64,000 nt of DNA. Origin: Pseudorhizobium tarimense (GTDB lineage: Bacteria; Pseudomonadota; Alphaproteobacteria; Rhizobiales; Rhizobiaceae). Position numbers and translations under genes: made by a program. Below, one piece after another: positions 1-8,915 of the stretch. Within the stretch, counting starts at the first letter, position 1. The number at the start of each line of letters is the position of its first letter. The stretch is taken from assembly GCF_022968135.1 (NCBI RefSeq), contig NZ_JALJRA010000013.1, positions 1 to 64,000 of the forward strand, in the 5' to 3' direction. The notes below the pieces were generated by a model. That model was not told the DNA's origin and did no database searches. It saw only the letters and a program-made list of their open reading frames with translations.

Positions 1-306
1 TGTGTAAGGCGGACGTTCAAACTGGACTGGAGGGCATCATGGAGGATCTTGAAGACCTCTACGAGAATGCCCCATGTTTGTCGGCGAGCTGCTTGCATAC
101 GAGATTGCAACAGGCAGCCAACATCCGATGCTCGCGACCTTCCGACCGGAGCGCTTCGCCTCCAGGTAAGGCGGGCTCTGGCGGGCTTGCCCGCAATCTG
201 CAGTGGGAGCGTGACGGCACTCCCATTGCGGCAGGGTCTATGCGAACGGACAACCCGAAGCTACAAGGAGATCCACGAGGACCCACTTGCTTGGCTGAAG
301 GATGAC
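1..306. other. Unassigned left edge of window
   Basis: No gene is recognised here. Open frames exist on both strands but have no family-like motifs, and the frame that runs into the LacI gene has no recognisable domain before the helix-turn-helix. It probably holds the promoter and leader of the LacI gene. Confidence 0.4.
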
Positions 307-1329
307 ATGGTTCGCAAACCGGCGACTTTGAAGGATGTGGCGGCGCTTGCGAATGTATCGCGGGCAACGGCTGCCCGGGCCCTCAACAGCTATGGCTATG
401 TCGGCGGCGAAACCGCACTGAAGGTCCAGGCGGCGGCAGAACAGCTCGGTTACCGGAGCAACCGCCTCGCGCAGGCGCTCCGCAATGGGCAATTGCCGAT
501 CGTCGGCTGCATTCTCGGCGACATCCAGAACCCGTTCTTCGCCCGGATTGCGCATGACATCGAGGTTATTGCCCGCGAACGGGGGCACAATCTCGTCATC
601 GGTAGCAGCGAGGAGGTGCTTCAGCTGGAGATCTCCCTGCTCGGCAGCCTGCAATCGCTCTCCATTCGCGGCTTCATTGTCGCGCCGACCTCGGCGGACG
701 ACAACGGCCATCTGCAACAGCTTGTTTCTAATAACGTGCCGCTGGTCCTGATCGACCGTGTCGCAGAGGGCGTCGATTGCGACAGTGTCGTGGTCGACAA
801 TGAAGGAGGAGCGCGCAAGGCGGTCGAATATCTGATCACAATGGGCCATCGCCGCATCGGACTGTTACAGGACGACATGCGCATCTTCACCTCCCGTGAA
901 CGCAGGAGCGGCTATCGCGCAGCGCTTTCCGCGAACGGCATCTCGCTCGACGACCGCATGATCGCTGTCTCGCAATCCACGGTAGAACACGCGGTCGATG
1001 CGACCATACGGCTCTTCAGCCAGAAGGCACCGCCGACGGCGCTTTTCACGGTCGACAGCCTGATGACCCAAGGTGCCCTCCTGGCGTTCCGTTCCATGGG
1101 CATTTCGATCCCTCACGACGTCTCGCTGATCGGATTCGACGACTTCAATCTGGCGACCTTCACCGACCCGCAGATCACCGTCGTCTCCCAGCCGGTTTCG
1201 GAAATCGGGCGCGTAGCTGCCCGTCTGTTGTTCGAACGGCTCTCCGGACAAGACGCTCCCCCGCAGAAAATCCGGTTTGAAACCAAGCTAGTCGTTCGCG
1301 GTTCCGTGAGCCGTCACAGCGCCGGCTGA
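307..1329 (+). CDS. LacI-family transcriptional regulator
   Basis: A 340-residue LacI/GalR regulator. The N-terminal helix-turn-helix (residues about 6-27, TLKDVAALANVSRATAARAL) is followed by the hinge region and a periplasmic-binding-protein-like effector domain; GFDDFNLATF near the C-terminus is typical of the family. The frame stays open upstream, but ATG at 307 puts the HTH at the normal N-terminal position and has GAAGGA four bases before it. It lies directly upstream of and co-oriented with the deglycase/ABC operon, and a perfect palindrome sits between them, so it is the likely local regulator. The effector is probably a sugar-amine or its phosphate (inference). Confidence 0.93.
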   Translation: MVRKPATLKDVAALANVSRATAARALNSYGYVGGETALKVQAAAEQLGYRSNRLAQALRNGQLPIVGCILGDIQNPFFARIAHDIEVIARERGHNLVIGSSEEVLQLEISLLGSLQSLSIRGFIVAPTSADDNGHLQQLVSNNVPLVLIDRVAEGVDCDSVVVDNEGGARKAVEYLITMGHRRIGLLQDDMRIFTSRERRSGYRAALSANGISLDDRMIAVSQSTVEHAVDATIRLFSQKAPPTALFTVDSLMTQGALLAFRSMGISIPHDVSLIGFDDFNLATFTDPQITVVSQPVSEIGRVAARLLFERLSGQDAPPQKIRFETKLVVRGSVSRHSAG

Positions 1330-1400
1330 GCGCAAAAACGGCTGCCCACAATTTTTCGCCGCCCTACTTGCCAGCACCGAATTCCTGTGCGTTAAATGTC

Positions 1401-1418
1401 TGTGAGATCGATCTCACA
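1401..1418. promoter_or_regulatory. Palindromic operator, probable LacI-family site
   Basis: TGTGAGATCGATCTCACA is a perfect 18-base palindrome between the LacI gene and the first operon gene, 77 bases before its ATG. The TGTGAG/CTCACA half-sites resemble the E. coli lac operator half-sites. Position and symmetry suggest it is the binding site of the adjacent regulator; this is inference. Confidence 0.65.
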
Positions 1419-1495
1419 TGGTTCAAACGGATTTCTCCGTGACGACGCCAGCTCGCTTCGAGGGCGATCGGAAACGCAGAACGGGAAGGTTTTAA

Positions 1496-2509
1496 ATGCT
1501 CAACTTCGATAGGGATCGCTTCGTGACGATCCAAAGCGGCGCAGTTGCAATTGCCAACGACATGCGCGTCCTGATGCGCAATCTGCTGGACGGCGGTCTC
1601 GAACGCATCTTCTTCATGGGAACCGGCGGCGTCCAGTTCCTCACTCAGCCGGCTATCGAATTTGCCCGCAACGCGACGCTCTTTCCGGTCTCCGCGGCCT
1701 ATCCGGCGCAGGTCGTGCTGGAGCCACCGGCGGGTCTGGACGAGAAGGCGCTCGTCGTCATGCCGTCGCTCTCGGGTACGACCAAGGAAACGGTACAGCT
1801 TCTGTCGCTGCTGAAGGAACGCGGCGTAAAGACGCTCTCGCTCACGGGCCATAAGGACACGCCGCTCGGCCGCGACGCTGATTACAATTTCACCAACTTT
1901 GCCGAAGACGATACGTCCTCCGAATCCTTCTACCTCCAGACGTTGCTTATCGTCCTGGCCCTTCTGGCGGAGCGTGGCGAGTATGCCGATTTCGACGCCA
2001 CCGTGGCCGAACTGGCGCTGCTGCCAGAACTGCTGGTTTCGGTGAAGGAAGGCTATGAGGCCGACGCCGCCGCTCTTGCGCGGGAAATCAAGGACGAGAC
2101 CTATCATATCTTCACCGGCGCCGGCTCCGTCTGGCCGGAAGCGCACTACTACGGCATGTGCATCCTTGAGGAGATGCAGTGGATCCGTACCCGTCCGGTG
2201 CAGGCATCCGACTTCTTCCACGGAACGCTCGAACTGGTGGAGCCAGGGGTGAGCCTCTTCATCTTCAAGGGCGAGGACGCCTTCCGGCCGCTGACGGACC
2301 GGGTGGAGAACTTCGCCAAACGCTACACCGAGAAGGTGCGCATTCTCGATGCGGCGTCCGCCAGTCTCCCAGGCGTCTCAGCCAAGACGCGCAGCCTGAT
2401 TTCGCCGATCATCCTGGCAACCATGCTGGAGCGCCTCAGTGCGCATCTTGAGGTACTGCGCGACCATCCGCTGACGACGCGGCGCTACTACAAGCGCGTC
2501 GAATATTGA
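1496..2509 (+). CDS. FrlB-like SIS-domain sugar-amine-6-phosphate deglycase
   Basis: A 337-residue protein with two SIS domains. The N-terminal one includes GTGG and SLSGTTKET (about residues 95-103, phosphosugar-binding serines); the second starts near residue 200. The C-terminal half resembles E. coli FrlB as I remember it: a FxHGxLExVEPGV stretch (HGTLELVEPGV) and a C-terminus RRYYKRVEY against RRYYGGLVEY. FrlB hydrolyses fructoselysine-6-phosphate to glucose-6-phosphate and lysine. GGGAAGG precedes the ATG. First gene of the operon, followed by an intercistronic hairpin. The real substrate amino acid is unknown; a GlmS/AgaS-type role is less likely given the FrlC and FrlD partners. Confidence 0.85.
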   Translation: MLNFDRDRFVTIQSGAVAIANDMRVLMRNLLDGGLERIFFMGTGGVQFLTQPAIEFARNATLFPVSAAYPAQVVLEPPAGLDEKALVVMPSLSGTTKETVQLLSLLKERGVKTLSLTGHKDTPLGRDADYNFTNFAEDDTSSESFYLQTLLIVLALLAERGEYADFDATVAELALLPELLVSVKEGYEADAAALAREIKDETYHIFTGAGSVWPEAHYYGMCILEEMQWIRTRPVQASDFFHGTLELVEPGVSLFIFKGEDAFRPLTDRVENFAKRYTEKVRILDAASASLPGVSAKTRSLISPIILATMLERLSAHLEVLRDHPLTTRRYYKRVEY

Positions 2510-2513
2510 AAAT

Positions 2514-2543
2514 GTCCGGTCCGGCGGCGACGCCGGACCGGAC
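2514..2543 (+). other. Intercistronic stem-loop
   Basis: A perfect 13-base-pair stem (gtccggtccggcg / cgccggaccggac) closed by a GCGA tetraloop of GNRA type lies just after the deglycase stop. There is no following T-run, so it is not a standard terminator. Such hairpins before ABC binding-protein genes often stabilise or partly attenuate the mRNA (inference). Confidence 0.7.
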
Positions 2544-2594
2544 GCCTGCCGTGCATGCCTGACGTAACGAATAACAACAGAGAGGAACTGCGAA

Positions 2595-3920
2595 ATGAAA
2601 GCCCATACGTTCTTAAGCACCACAAGCTTCGGATCGCTAGTTGTCGCCGCATTCGTCGTTGGCAGTGTCAGTGCTGCGTCTGCTGCCGATCCGGTCGTCG
2701 CCGATCCTAACGCAAAGGTCAACTATTCCGGCACGGTCAGCGTGCTGACGAAATTCGGCCTACAGCAGCTTTCCCCTTTTTTCGTCGAGGTCGCCAGGGA
2801 ATACGAGAAGCTCCATCCGGGTGTGAAGGTGGAACTGATCCAGGAGAGCGACGATAGCGTGAAGGGCAAGACGAAAGCGCTCGTCGCATCCAACTCGCTG
2901 CCGGATGTCTATTTCACCTGGACCGGCAGCTGGGGCGAGAACTTCGTGCGCGGCAACCGCGCCGTCGACCTGACCCCCGTCATCGGCCCGGACACCGAAT
3001 GGGGCAAGACGCTCGCCACGGCCGCCGTCTCCGCCTTCCAGTACAACGGCAAGCTTTATGGCATCCCGCTCTATCTTGATGCCAAGTTCATGGGCTACAA
3101 CAAGGACCTGTTCGAAAAGGCCGGCGTTGCCGAGCCCAAGACCTTCGAAGACCTGCTGGGCGCGTGCGCAGCCCTCGAGGAATCCGGTGTGACCCCGATA
3201 TCCTTCGGCAACAAGGAAGGCTGGCCGGGCGTGCATTACGCCGGGCAGCTTCTCGCCTACAACGTGCCGCAGGCGACACTCGAAAAGGATTTCGTTCCGG
3301 CGACAGCTGAGTTCAGCGACCCCGGCTATGTCGCGAGCCTGACGCAGTTCAAGCAGCTCGTCGATGAGTGCACGGACGGCTCGGGTACCAACGGATCCTC
3401 CTATGCCTCCGCATTGCAGCAATTCAGCAGCGGCAAGTCGGCCATGTACTATCAGGAAATCATCGAATTCGATCAGGCAACGGTCGAGGGGGCGCTGAAG
3501 CGCGAGGACTTCGGCTTCTTCAAGCTGCCGGTACCGAAGGACGCCAAAGGCGATGTCGACGCCATCGAGGGCGCACCCGAAGGCTACATGATCAATTCGG
3601 CCTCCGAGAACATTCCGCTTGCGATCGATTTCATGCGCTTCGCGACCTCCGCTGAAAACGGCAAGGTTCTCTCGGCTCCGCCTTACGGCCAGCCAAGCGC
3701 GACGGTTGGGGGATATTCCGCCGACACCATGAACCCCGCTGTGGTCGAGGGCCTGAAGGCGATCGCGAACTCCTCCTATCTGATGCCCTGGCTCGATACC
3801 GCCAATCCGCCGCGTGTCGCTGCGGCCTGGCTCTCCGGCCTCCAGGCGCTGGTCGGCGGCTCGATGACACCTGAAGAGGTCATGGAGCGGATCAAGGAAG
3901 CGGCAGCTTCGTCCAAATAA
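2595..3920 (+). CDS. ABC transporter sugar-type substrate-binding protein
   Basis: A 441-residue extracellular solute-binding protein of the carbohydrate (family 1, MalE/UgpB-like) type. The N-terminus has a basic start, a hydrophobic core and an AASAADP cleavage region around residue 31, so it should be exported to the periplasm. Ligand-pocket-like stretches such as YFTWTGSWGENFV and GIPLYLDAKFMGYNKDLFEKAG are typical. GAGAGGAA lies before the ATG. It precedes two permeases and belongs to the same importer as the ATPase at 8916. The cargo is predicted from the enzymes to be a glycated amino acid, which is inference. Confidence 0.9.
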   Translation: MKAHTFLSTTSFGSLVVAAFVVGSVSAASAADPVVADPNAKVNYSGTVSVLTKFGLQQLSPFFVEVAREYEKLHPGVKVELIQESDDSVKGKTKALVASNSLPDVYFTWTGSWGENFVRGNRAVDLTPVIGPDTEWGKTLATAAVSAFQYNGKLYGIPLYLDAKFMGYNKDLFEKAGVAEPKTFEDLLGACAALEESGVTPISFGNKEGWPGVHYAGQLLAYNVPQATLEKDFVPATAEFSDPGYVASLTQFKQLVDECTDGSGTNGSSYASALQQFSSGKSAMYYQEIIEFDQATVEGALKREDFGFFKLPVPKDAKGDVDAIEGAPEGYMINSASENIPLAIDFMRFATSAENGKVLSAPPYGQPSATVGGYSADTMNPAVVEGLKAIANSSYLMPWLDTANPPRVAAAWLSGLQALVGGSMTPEEVMERIKEAAASSK

Positions 3921-3930
3921 GGATAGGCCC

Positions 3931-4899
3931 GTGGTGACTGTCATGAAGCATGCGCAGAAGGGTGGAGCCGTTACGATCGGCTTTGCCGGGTCGGGCCGGT
4001 CCGAGAGCGACCGACTCGGCCCGGTGGCGGGGATCCTGTCTTTCCGCTGGGTTCTCGCCGCCTTCGTCCTGATCCTCTGGTTCGTCTATTACCCGATCAT
4101 CGACAACTTCGTGGTCAGCACGAAGAGCCAGGACATCTTCACGGGCGAAACCGCCTTCATAGGGCTCGACAACTACCGCCGGCTGCAGGGCGATCCGGTC
4201 GTCCGGACGGCGATCGTCAACAACGTGCTCTATGCCGTCATTTCCGTCGTATTCCAGGTGTTCGGCGCCTTCGTGCTGGCGTCGTTGATCGAGGGATTGG
4301 CCGAGGAGAGGTCGCGCCGGTTCTGGCGTGCCGTCTATTTCGTTCCCTCGGCCATTTCCATCACTGTCACCGGCCTTCTCTTCTACTTCATCTACCAGCC
4401 CAACATCGGCCTTCTGGACTCGGCCTTGACGCAGGTCGGTCTCGCGGACTGGTCGCGCGCCTGGCTCGGCGAGGAGGGGACGGCCATCTACGCCATCATC
4501 GCCATGAGCCAGTGGCAAGGCTTCGGCTATTCCACGCTGCTCTTTGCCATCGCGATCCAGAAGATCCCGCGCGAACTCTACGACGCGGCGATCATGGATG
4601 GGGCAGGCACGTGGCGGCGCCTGTGGAACATCACCTTTCCGCTGACCCGCGAGATGACCGGTCTGATGGTGATCGTCACCATCACCGGCGCTTTCCAGGT
4701 GTTCAACGAGGTCATGGTGATGACCGGCGGCGGGCCGAACAACAGCAGCCAGGTTCTCGGCACATGGCTCTACCAGCAGGGCTTCATCGAAAACGACTTC
4801 GGCTACGGTGCAGCAATTGCATCGGTGATCTTCGCCATCACTCTGGTCACCGGGTTCGCACAGCTCTGGTACACGAAGAGACGGAGGGTCGAGCTGTGA
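3931..4899 (+). CDS. ABC transporter permease 1, MalF-type
   Basis: About 322 residues with six predicted membrane segments, the first near residues 35-55 and the last near 290-312, and the inner-membrane EAA loop DAAIMDGAGTW that docks the ATPase. The start is uncertain: GTG codons at 3931 and 3934 and an ATG at 3943 are in frame, with AAGGAT just upstream fitting a GTG best. The stop overlaps the next gene start as GTGA, which shows translational coupling. It forms the transmembrane channel together with the following permease. Confidence 0.9.
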   Translation: MVTVMKHAQKGGAVTIGFAGSGRSESDRLGPVAGILSFRWVLAAFVLILWFVYYPIIDNFVVSTKSQDIFTGETAFIGLDNYRRLQGDPVVRTAIVNNVLYAVISVVFQVFGAFVLASLIEGLAEERSRRFWRAVYFVPSAISITVTGLLFYFIYQPNIGLLDSALTQVGLADWSRAWLGEEGTAIYAIIAMSQWQGFGYSTLLFAIAIQKIPRELYDAAIMDGAGTWRRLWNITFPLTREMTGLMVIVTITGAFQVFNEVMVMTGGGPNNSSQVLGTWLYQQGFIENDFGYGAAIASVIFAITLVTGFAQLWYTKRRRVEL

Positions 4900-5756
4900 G
4901 CATCGCCTACCAGTCATCGGAAACCGAACGCACCGACTTCGCGGCCGTGCTGGCCAAAGTCTGCCTCGTCGCCTTCCTCACGAGCCTCGGCATCGTCGTC
5001 CTCTATCCGCTGCTCTGGATGGCGCTGAACGGGTTCAAGACCAATGCCGAAATGTTCGGCAATCCCTTCGCGCTGCCGAGCGGGTTCAGCATTGCGAATT
5101 ACATTTCGGCCTGGAACCAGGGCATCCGCAACTACATCGCAACGAGCGTCATCGTCACACTCGGGTCGGCGATCTGCACCGTGCTCGTCAGCGCCTGGAC
5201 GGCCTATGGACTCACGCGCTCGAAGCTACCGGGCAAGCCGTTCTTCGTTGGCATCGTGCTTGGCGGTCTCATGCTGAGCCCGACGGTCGCCGTCATCCCG
5301 CTGGTGCGCATGATGCAGGATCTTGGCCTCTACAACACCTACTGGGCGCTGATCATCCTCTACACCGCCTTCCGCATTCCGTTCACCACGTTCCTGATCA
5401 GGGCTTACATGCTCGGGCTACCGCGCGATCTCGACGAGGCCGCGATCATGGACGGCGCCAGCGAAGGCCAGATCTTCTGGAAGGTGACATTGCCGCTCTG
5501 CAAGCCGATCCTGGTGTCCTGCGTCATCCTGCACGTGCTCTTCGCGTGGAATGAGTATCTTTTCGCGATGATCTTCACCAGTGGCGCAGATCTGCAGACA
5601 TTGCCCGTCGGCCTGACGTCGATAATGGCAAAACACGGCACGAACTATGCCGTTGTCTTCGCCGCCATGACGCTGTCGGCGCTTCCCATCGTCATGACCT
5701 TCTTCGCGGCACAGCGCTTCTTCATTCGCGGGCTTGCCGAAGGTATCGGAAAGTAG
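4896..5756 (+). CDS. ABC transporter permease 2, MalG-type
   Basis: A 286-residue inner-membrane permease with six hydrophobic segments and the EAA loop EAAIMDGAS followed by WKVTLPL. The frame is open further upstream, but that part is out-of-frame coding of the previous gene. GTG at 4896 overlaps the preceding stop and places the first membrane segment (CLVAFLTSLGIVVLYPLLW) at the usual position. Partner of the preceding permease. Confidence 0.9.
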   Translation: MSIAYQSSETERTDFAAVLAKVCLVAFLTSLGIVVLYPLLWMALNGFKTNAEMFGNPFALPSGFSIANYISAWNQGIRNYIATSVIVTLGSAICTVLVSAWTAYGLTRSKLPGKPFFVGIVLGGLMLSPTVAVIPLVRMMQDLGLYNTYWALIILYTAFRIPFTTFLIRAYMLGLPRDLDEAAIMDGASEGQIFWKVTLPLCKPILVSCVILHVLFAWNEYLFAMIFTSGADLQTLPVGLTSIMAKHGTNYAVVFAAMTLSALPIVMTFFAAQRFFIRGLAEGIGK

Positions 5757-5763
5757 GCGAAAA

Positions 5764-6603
5764 ATGATGAAACGCAGACAGCTCATCGGTGCAAATTTTT
5801 CCTTTCAGCACCACCCCTTCCGTTGGACCGCCGAACGGCTCAGCGGCATGGGGTTCGACCGGATGGAGTTCTGGGGCATAGCTCCGCACCTCGACCTCTT
5901 CCACGACTACGGCGCGCGGCTCGTCGAGGTGAAGTCGATCCTCGATGACAACGGCCTGACGGTTCGTTGCTTCACGCCCGAGCAGGTCCTTTATCCGATC
6001 AACATCGCGTCCGGCGACGGTACCTATCGCCAGGCAAGTGTGCAGCGCTTCATGCGCGCAGCCGATATCTGTGCGGAGCTCGGTGCGACATATCTGTTCC
6101 TGACGCCAGGCCGCGGCTTCGAATGCGAAAGCCGGGATACGGCCTGGGCGCATTCGGTCGACTCGATCAACCGGATCGCGGCGCATGCGAGGTCGCTCGG
6201 CGTTTCCTGCCTGCTGGAGCCGTTGCAGCGCCTCGAGAGCAACATCGCGACCAATGCAGAAGAACTATACGCCCTGTGGCGTGCTCTCGACGCCGACGAT
6301 CTCGACATCGTGCTCGATCTCGTTGCCATGGCGGCCGCCGGCGACAGCGTCGGCGGCTACCTGGAGCGGTTCGGTCAGCGCGTGGCGCATGTCCATGTCG
6401 TCGACGGAACACCCGCCGGACATCTTGCCTGGGGGGATGGAAACCTGCCGCTCGACGAGTACATCGCCGCGCTCGGTGCACACGGCTTCGCCGGCACGCT
6501 CACCTTCGAACCCTTCGGCAACGGCTCCTATTCACTCGATCCCGTCACCGTCTGGCGACGTTGCCTCGAGGCCATTACCCCCCATCTCGATCAGGCGGAC
6601 TGA
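5764..6603 (+). CDS. FrlC-like sugar phosphate isomerase/epimerase
   Basis: A 279-residue TIM-barrel protein of the xylose isomerase-like family. It matches remembered E. coli FrlC (fructoselysine/psicoselysine 3-epimerase) segment by segment: GFDRMEFWGIAPH, CFTPEQVLYPIN, LLEPLQRLESN and HVHVVDGTPAGH. Glu in LLEP, Asp in LDLV, His in HVHVVD and Glu in TFEPF are the likely metal ligands, although the usual second ligand context reads VLDLVAM, so the metal site should be confirmed. The start is ATG 5764 or 5767, seven bases after the permease stop. It would let the pathway use the C3-epimeric Amadori product. Confidence 0.87.
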   Translation: MMKRRQLIGANFSFQHHPFRWTAERLSGMGFDRMEFWGIAPHLDLFHDYGARLVEVKSILDDNGLTVRCFTPEQVLYPINIASGDGTYRQASVQRFMRAADICAELGATYLFLTPGRGFECESRDTAWAHSVDSINRIAAHARSLGVSCLLEPLQRLESNIATNAEELYALWRALDADDLDIVLDLVAMAAAGDSVGGYLERFGQRVAHVHVVDGTPAGHLAWGDGNLPLDEYIAALGAHGFAGTLTFEPFGNGSYSLDPVTVWRRCLEAITPHLDQAD

Positions 6604-6606
6604 AGC

Positions 6607-7476
6607 ATGATGACAGCCAATCCCAATCTGATCGCTGTCGGCGACAATTGCCTCGACGCCTATTTGACCAAGGGCTTCGTCACCGTGGGCGGCAATGCCC
6701 TCAACGTTGCCGTGCAATGGCGGCGGCAGGGACTGAACGCCCGCTACTTCGGCGCGCTGGCGCCGGATGCTGAAGCCGAGATCATGCTCGCCGCCGTCGA
6801 AGAGGCGGGGCTTGACCGCAGCGACGTCGAAATCTGCCCCGGCTCTTCCGCCGTGACGCTGCTTGCTGACGATGCAGGGGAGCGGCGCTTCCTCCTCGAA
6901 TCGCTGGGCGTGGGCGAGGGCTACGTCCCGAGCGCCGAGCGCTACGCCGCACTGCGGCAGGCCGACTGGGTCCATCTTGGCACGAACTCCAGCGAGGCGC
7001 TCGTCCGTCGGCTCGTTGCCGATGGCGTACCCTTCAGCATCGATGTCTCCACCCGGCACTTCGATCTTTCGCTGGAAGACGTGCCGGTGGTCTTCGCCTC
7101 CGGCCCGGATGATCCCGCCAAACCGGTTGAACCGCTGATCGCGCAGATCAAGGCCGCAGGCGCGCGCCAGGTGGTGATCACCTGCGGCAAGCGCGGCTCC
7201 TTCTATGACGATGGCAGTGCCCTGGCGACAGCAGGATCTGTGCCCGTCGCCGTCGTGGATACCTGCGGCGCGGGGGACAGCTTCATCGCCACCTTCATCG
7301 TGGCGCGCTTCCTCGAAGACCTCCCGGCGCAGGCCGCTCTCGATCGTTCAGCCGCCAGGGCATCCGAAACCTGCACCCATCTCGGCGGCTTTCCCCAGCC
7401 CATTGGGCCAATCCCGCAATGGTTGCTCGCCAAGTATGACAGCGTCATCCGTACCACTGAGAAGGCTGGAACATGA
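6607..7476 (+). CDS. FrlD-like PfkB-family kinase
   Basis: A 289-residue ribokinase/PfkB-type sugar kinase. The N-terminus GDNCLDAY...GGNALNVAV closely matches remembered FrlD (GDNCVDIY...GGNAVNVAV), and the C-terminal PfkB signature DTCGAGDSF carries the catalytic Asp and anion hole. FrlD phosphorylates fructoselysine on C6 with ATP to make the FrlB substrate, so this gene supplies the activation step. ATG 6607 lies three bases after the previous stop, and the 3' end overlaps the oxidase gene by ATGA. Cytoplasmic. The exact sugar-amine is not known. Confidence 0.87.
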   Translation: MMTANPNLIAVGDNCLDAYLTKGFVTVGGNALNVAVQWRRQGLNARYFGALAPDAEAEIMLAAVEEAGLDRSDVEICPGSSAVTLLADDAGERRFLLESLGVGEGYVPSAERYAALRQADWVHLGTNSSEALVRRLVADGVPFSIDVSTRHFDLSLEDVPVVFASGPDDPAKPVEPLIAQIKAAGARQVVITCGKRGSFYDDGSALATAGSVPVAVVDTCGAGDSFIATFIVARFLEDLPAQAALDRSAARASETCTHLGGFPQPIGPIPQWLLAKYDSVIRTTEKAGT

Positions 7477-8876
7477 CCACCATCACGATGAGGCCGCCGG
7501 TGGCGGCAGCGAGGAGCGATCGCTCCTACTGGCTCCAAAACATCGGGGCAGATGCGGTCACGTCGCCCTTGCAGGGCAGTTCGGACTGCGACGTTGCGAT
7601 TGTCGGCGGCGGTTACGCCGGTCTGTGGACCGCTTTGCGGATCAAGGAGAAGTCTCCGGACACGCGTATCACCGTGCTGGAAGCGGACTTCTGCGGCTCC
7701 GGCGCCTCGGGCCGCAACGGCGGCCAGGTCCATAGCTGGTTCGCCGAGCTCGACATGCTGCACACGCTCGTCGGCGAGGATGACGCACTGATGCTATGCC
7801 GAGCGACGGCCGACGCGATCGAGGAACTGGACCAGCTACAGGCTTCGGGCGCGATCGACATGGACCTCAGGCTCGACGGTTGGCTGTGGACGGCAAGCTC
7901 GACAGCCCAGGAAGGCGCCTGGGCAGCGGCCGACGATCTCTGCCGCGCTCTCGGTGAGGAGCGCTTCCGCCCGCTCCAGCGCGGCGATATCCTGCGCCGG
8001 ACAGGCTCCAGCGCCTCGTATCTCGGCATCGTCGAGGAGAGAGCGGGGACCCTCCACCCGGCAAAGCTCGCCCTCGGCCTGCGGCGGCTCGCCCTTGAAA
8101 GGGGCATCATCATCCATGAGCAGAGCCCGGTCCTTGAAATCGCGCCGGGATCCCGGCCTGAGCTGCGCACCGCAGGGGGCGCGCTTTCTGCCGGCAAGGT
8201 GGTGCTGGCCGCCAATGCCTGGCTTTCGACCATTTCGGAACTGCATCCCTATCTCTATGTCGTCAGCAGCCAACTCATTGCGACTGCGCCCGCGCCAGAC
8301 ATTCTCGAGAGGATCGGCTGGACGGAAGGCGTCTCGATCTGCGATGCGCAACAGCACGTGCTCTATTACCAGCGCACGCCCGAGGGCACCGTCATCTTTG
8401 GGCGCGGCACGGGCGGCATCGCCTATGGCGACCGCATCGATGCGCGTTTCAACCGCAGCGGCGATGGCGGCGCAGACAACCTGCGCGAAATGCACCGGGT
8501 CTATCCTCAGTTGAAGAACGTGCCCGTGCTTCATGACTGGAGTGGCCCCATCGACTGCACGACCCAGCACCTGCCGGTCTTCGGGCACCTCAAGGACCAC
8601 GCAAACATCTTCTATGCCATGGGCTTCAACGGGACAGGCATCGCGCAGACGCCGGTCGCGGGTCACATCATGGCCAGCCTTGTTCTCGGCCATGACGACG
8701 CCTGGAGCCGCTGCGGGCTCGTCGGTCTCGACAGGCGTACGCGGCTGCCGCCAGAGCCCTTGCGCTATCTCGGGGCCCGCATGGTACGACGTGCCATCCG
8801 GCGCAAGAACGACCTCGAAATCCTCAACAGGAAGCCGGATCCGGTAACCCGGTTTCTCGCCGGGCTCGCTCCCTGA
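7473..8876 (+). CDS. FAD-dependent amine oxidoreductase (PuuB/DadA-like)
   Basis: A 467-residue DAO-fold flavoprotein. The dinucleotide-binding motif VAIVGGGYAGLWTAL is near residue 40, followed by GSGASGRNGGQV, the family hallmark of gamma-glutamylputrescine oxidase-like enzymes, and a C-terminal FAD/substrate stretch GFNGTGIAQTPVAGH. It overlaps the kinase stop by ATGA, so it is translationally coupled. In this context it could oxidise the freed amino acid or amine, or act as an amadoriase on the intact compound. Bacillus subtilis carries a similar oxidoreductase (yurR) next to its frl genes (from memory). Confidence 0.86.
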   Translation: MTTITMRPPVAAARSDRSYWLQNIGADAVTSPLQGSSDCDVAIVGGGYAGLWTALRIKEKSPDTRITVLEADFCGSGASGRNGGQVHSWFAELDMLHTLVGEDDALMLCRATADAIEELDQLQASGAIDMDLRLDGWLWTASSTAQEGAWAAADDLCRALGEERFRPLQRGDILRRTGSSASYLGIVEERAGTLHPAKLALGLRRLALERGIIIHEQSPVLEIAPGSRPELRTAGGALSAGKVVLAANAWLSTISELHPYLYVVSSQLIATAPAPDILERIGWTEGVSICDAQQHVLYYQRTPEGTVIFGRGTGGIAYGDRIDARFNRSGDGGADNLREMHRVYPQLKNVPVLHDWSGPIDCTTQHLPVFGHLKDHANIFYAMGFNGTGIAQTPVAGHIMASLVLGHDDAWSRCGLVGLDRRTRLPPEPLRYLGARMVRRAIRRKNDLEILNRKPDPVTRFLAGLAP

Positions 8877-8915
8877 CGACGCGCCGCCTCGAAACAGAAG
8901 AATGGAAGGGGACCG

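Noticed and set aside
1-306. N-terminal extension of the LacI regulator
   Set aside because: The frame is open but the helix-turn-helix belongs at the N-terminus in this family, and a ribosome site precedes ATG 307.
2760-3944. A 394-codon minus-strand frame
   Set aside because: Antisense to the binding-protein gene, which has clear domain evidence; no family motif in the minus frame.
3892-4917. A 341-codon minus-strand frame
   Set aside because: Antisense to permease 1; rich in Asp/Arg/His, typical of a reverse-frame shadow of membrane-protein codons.
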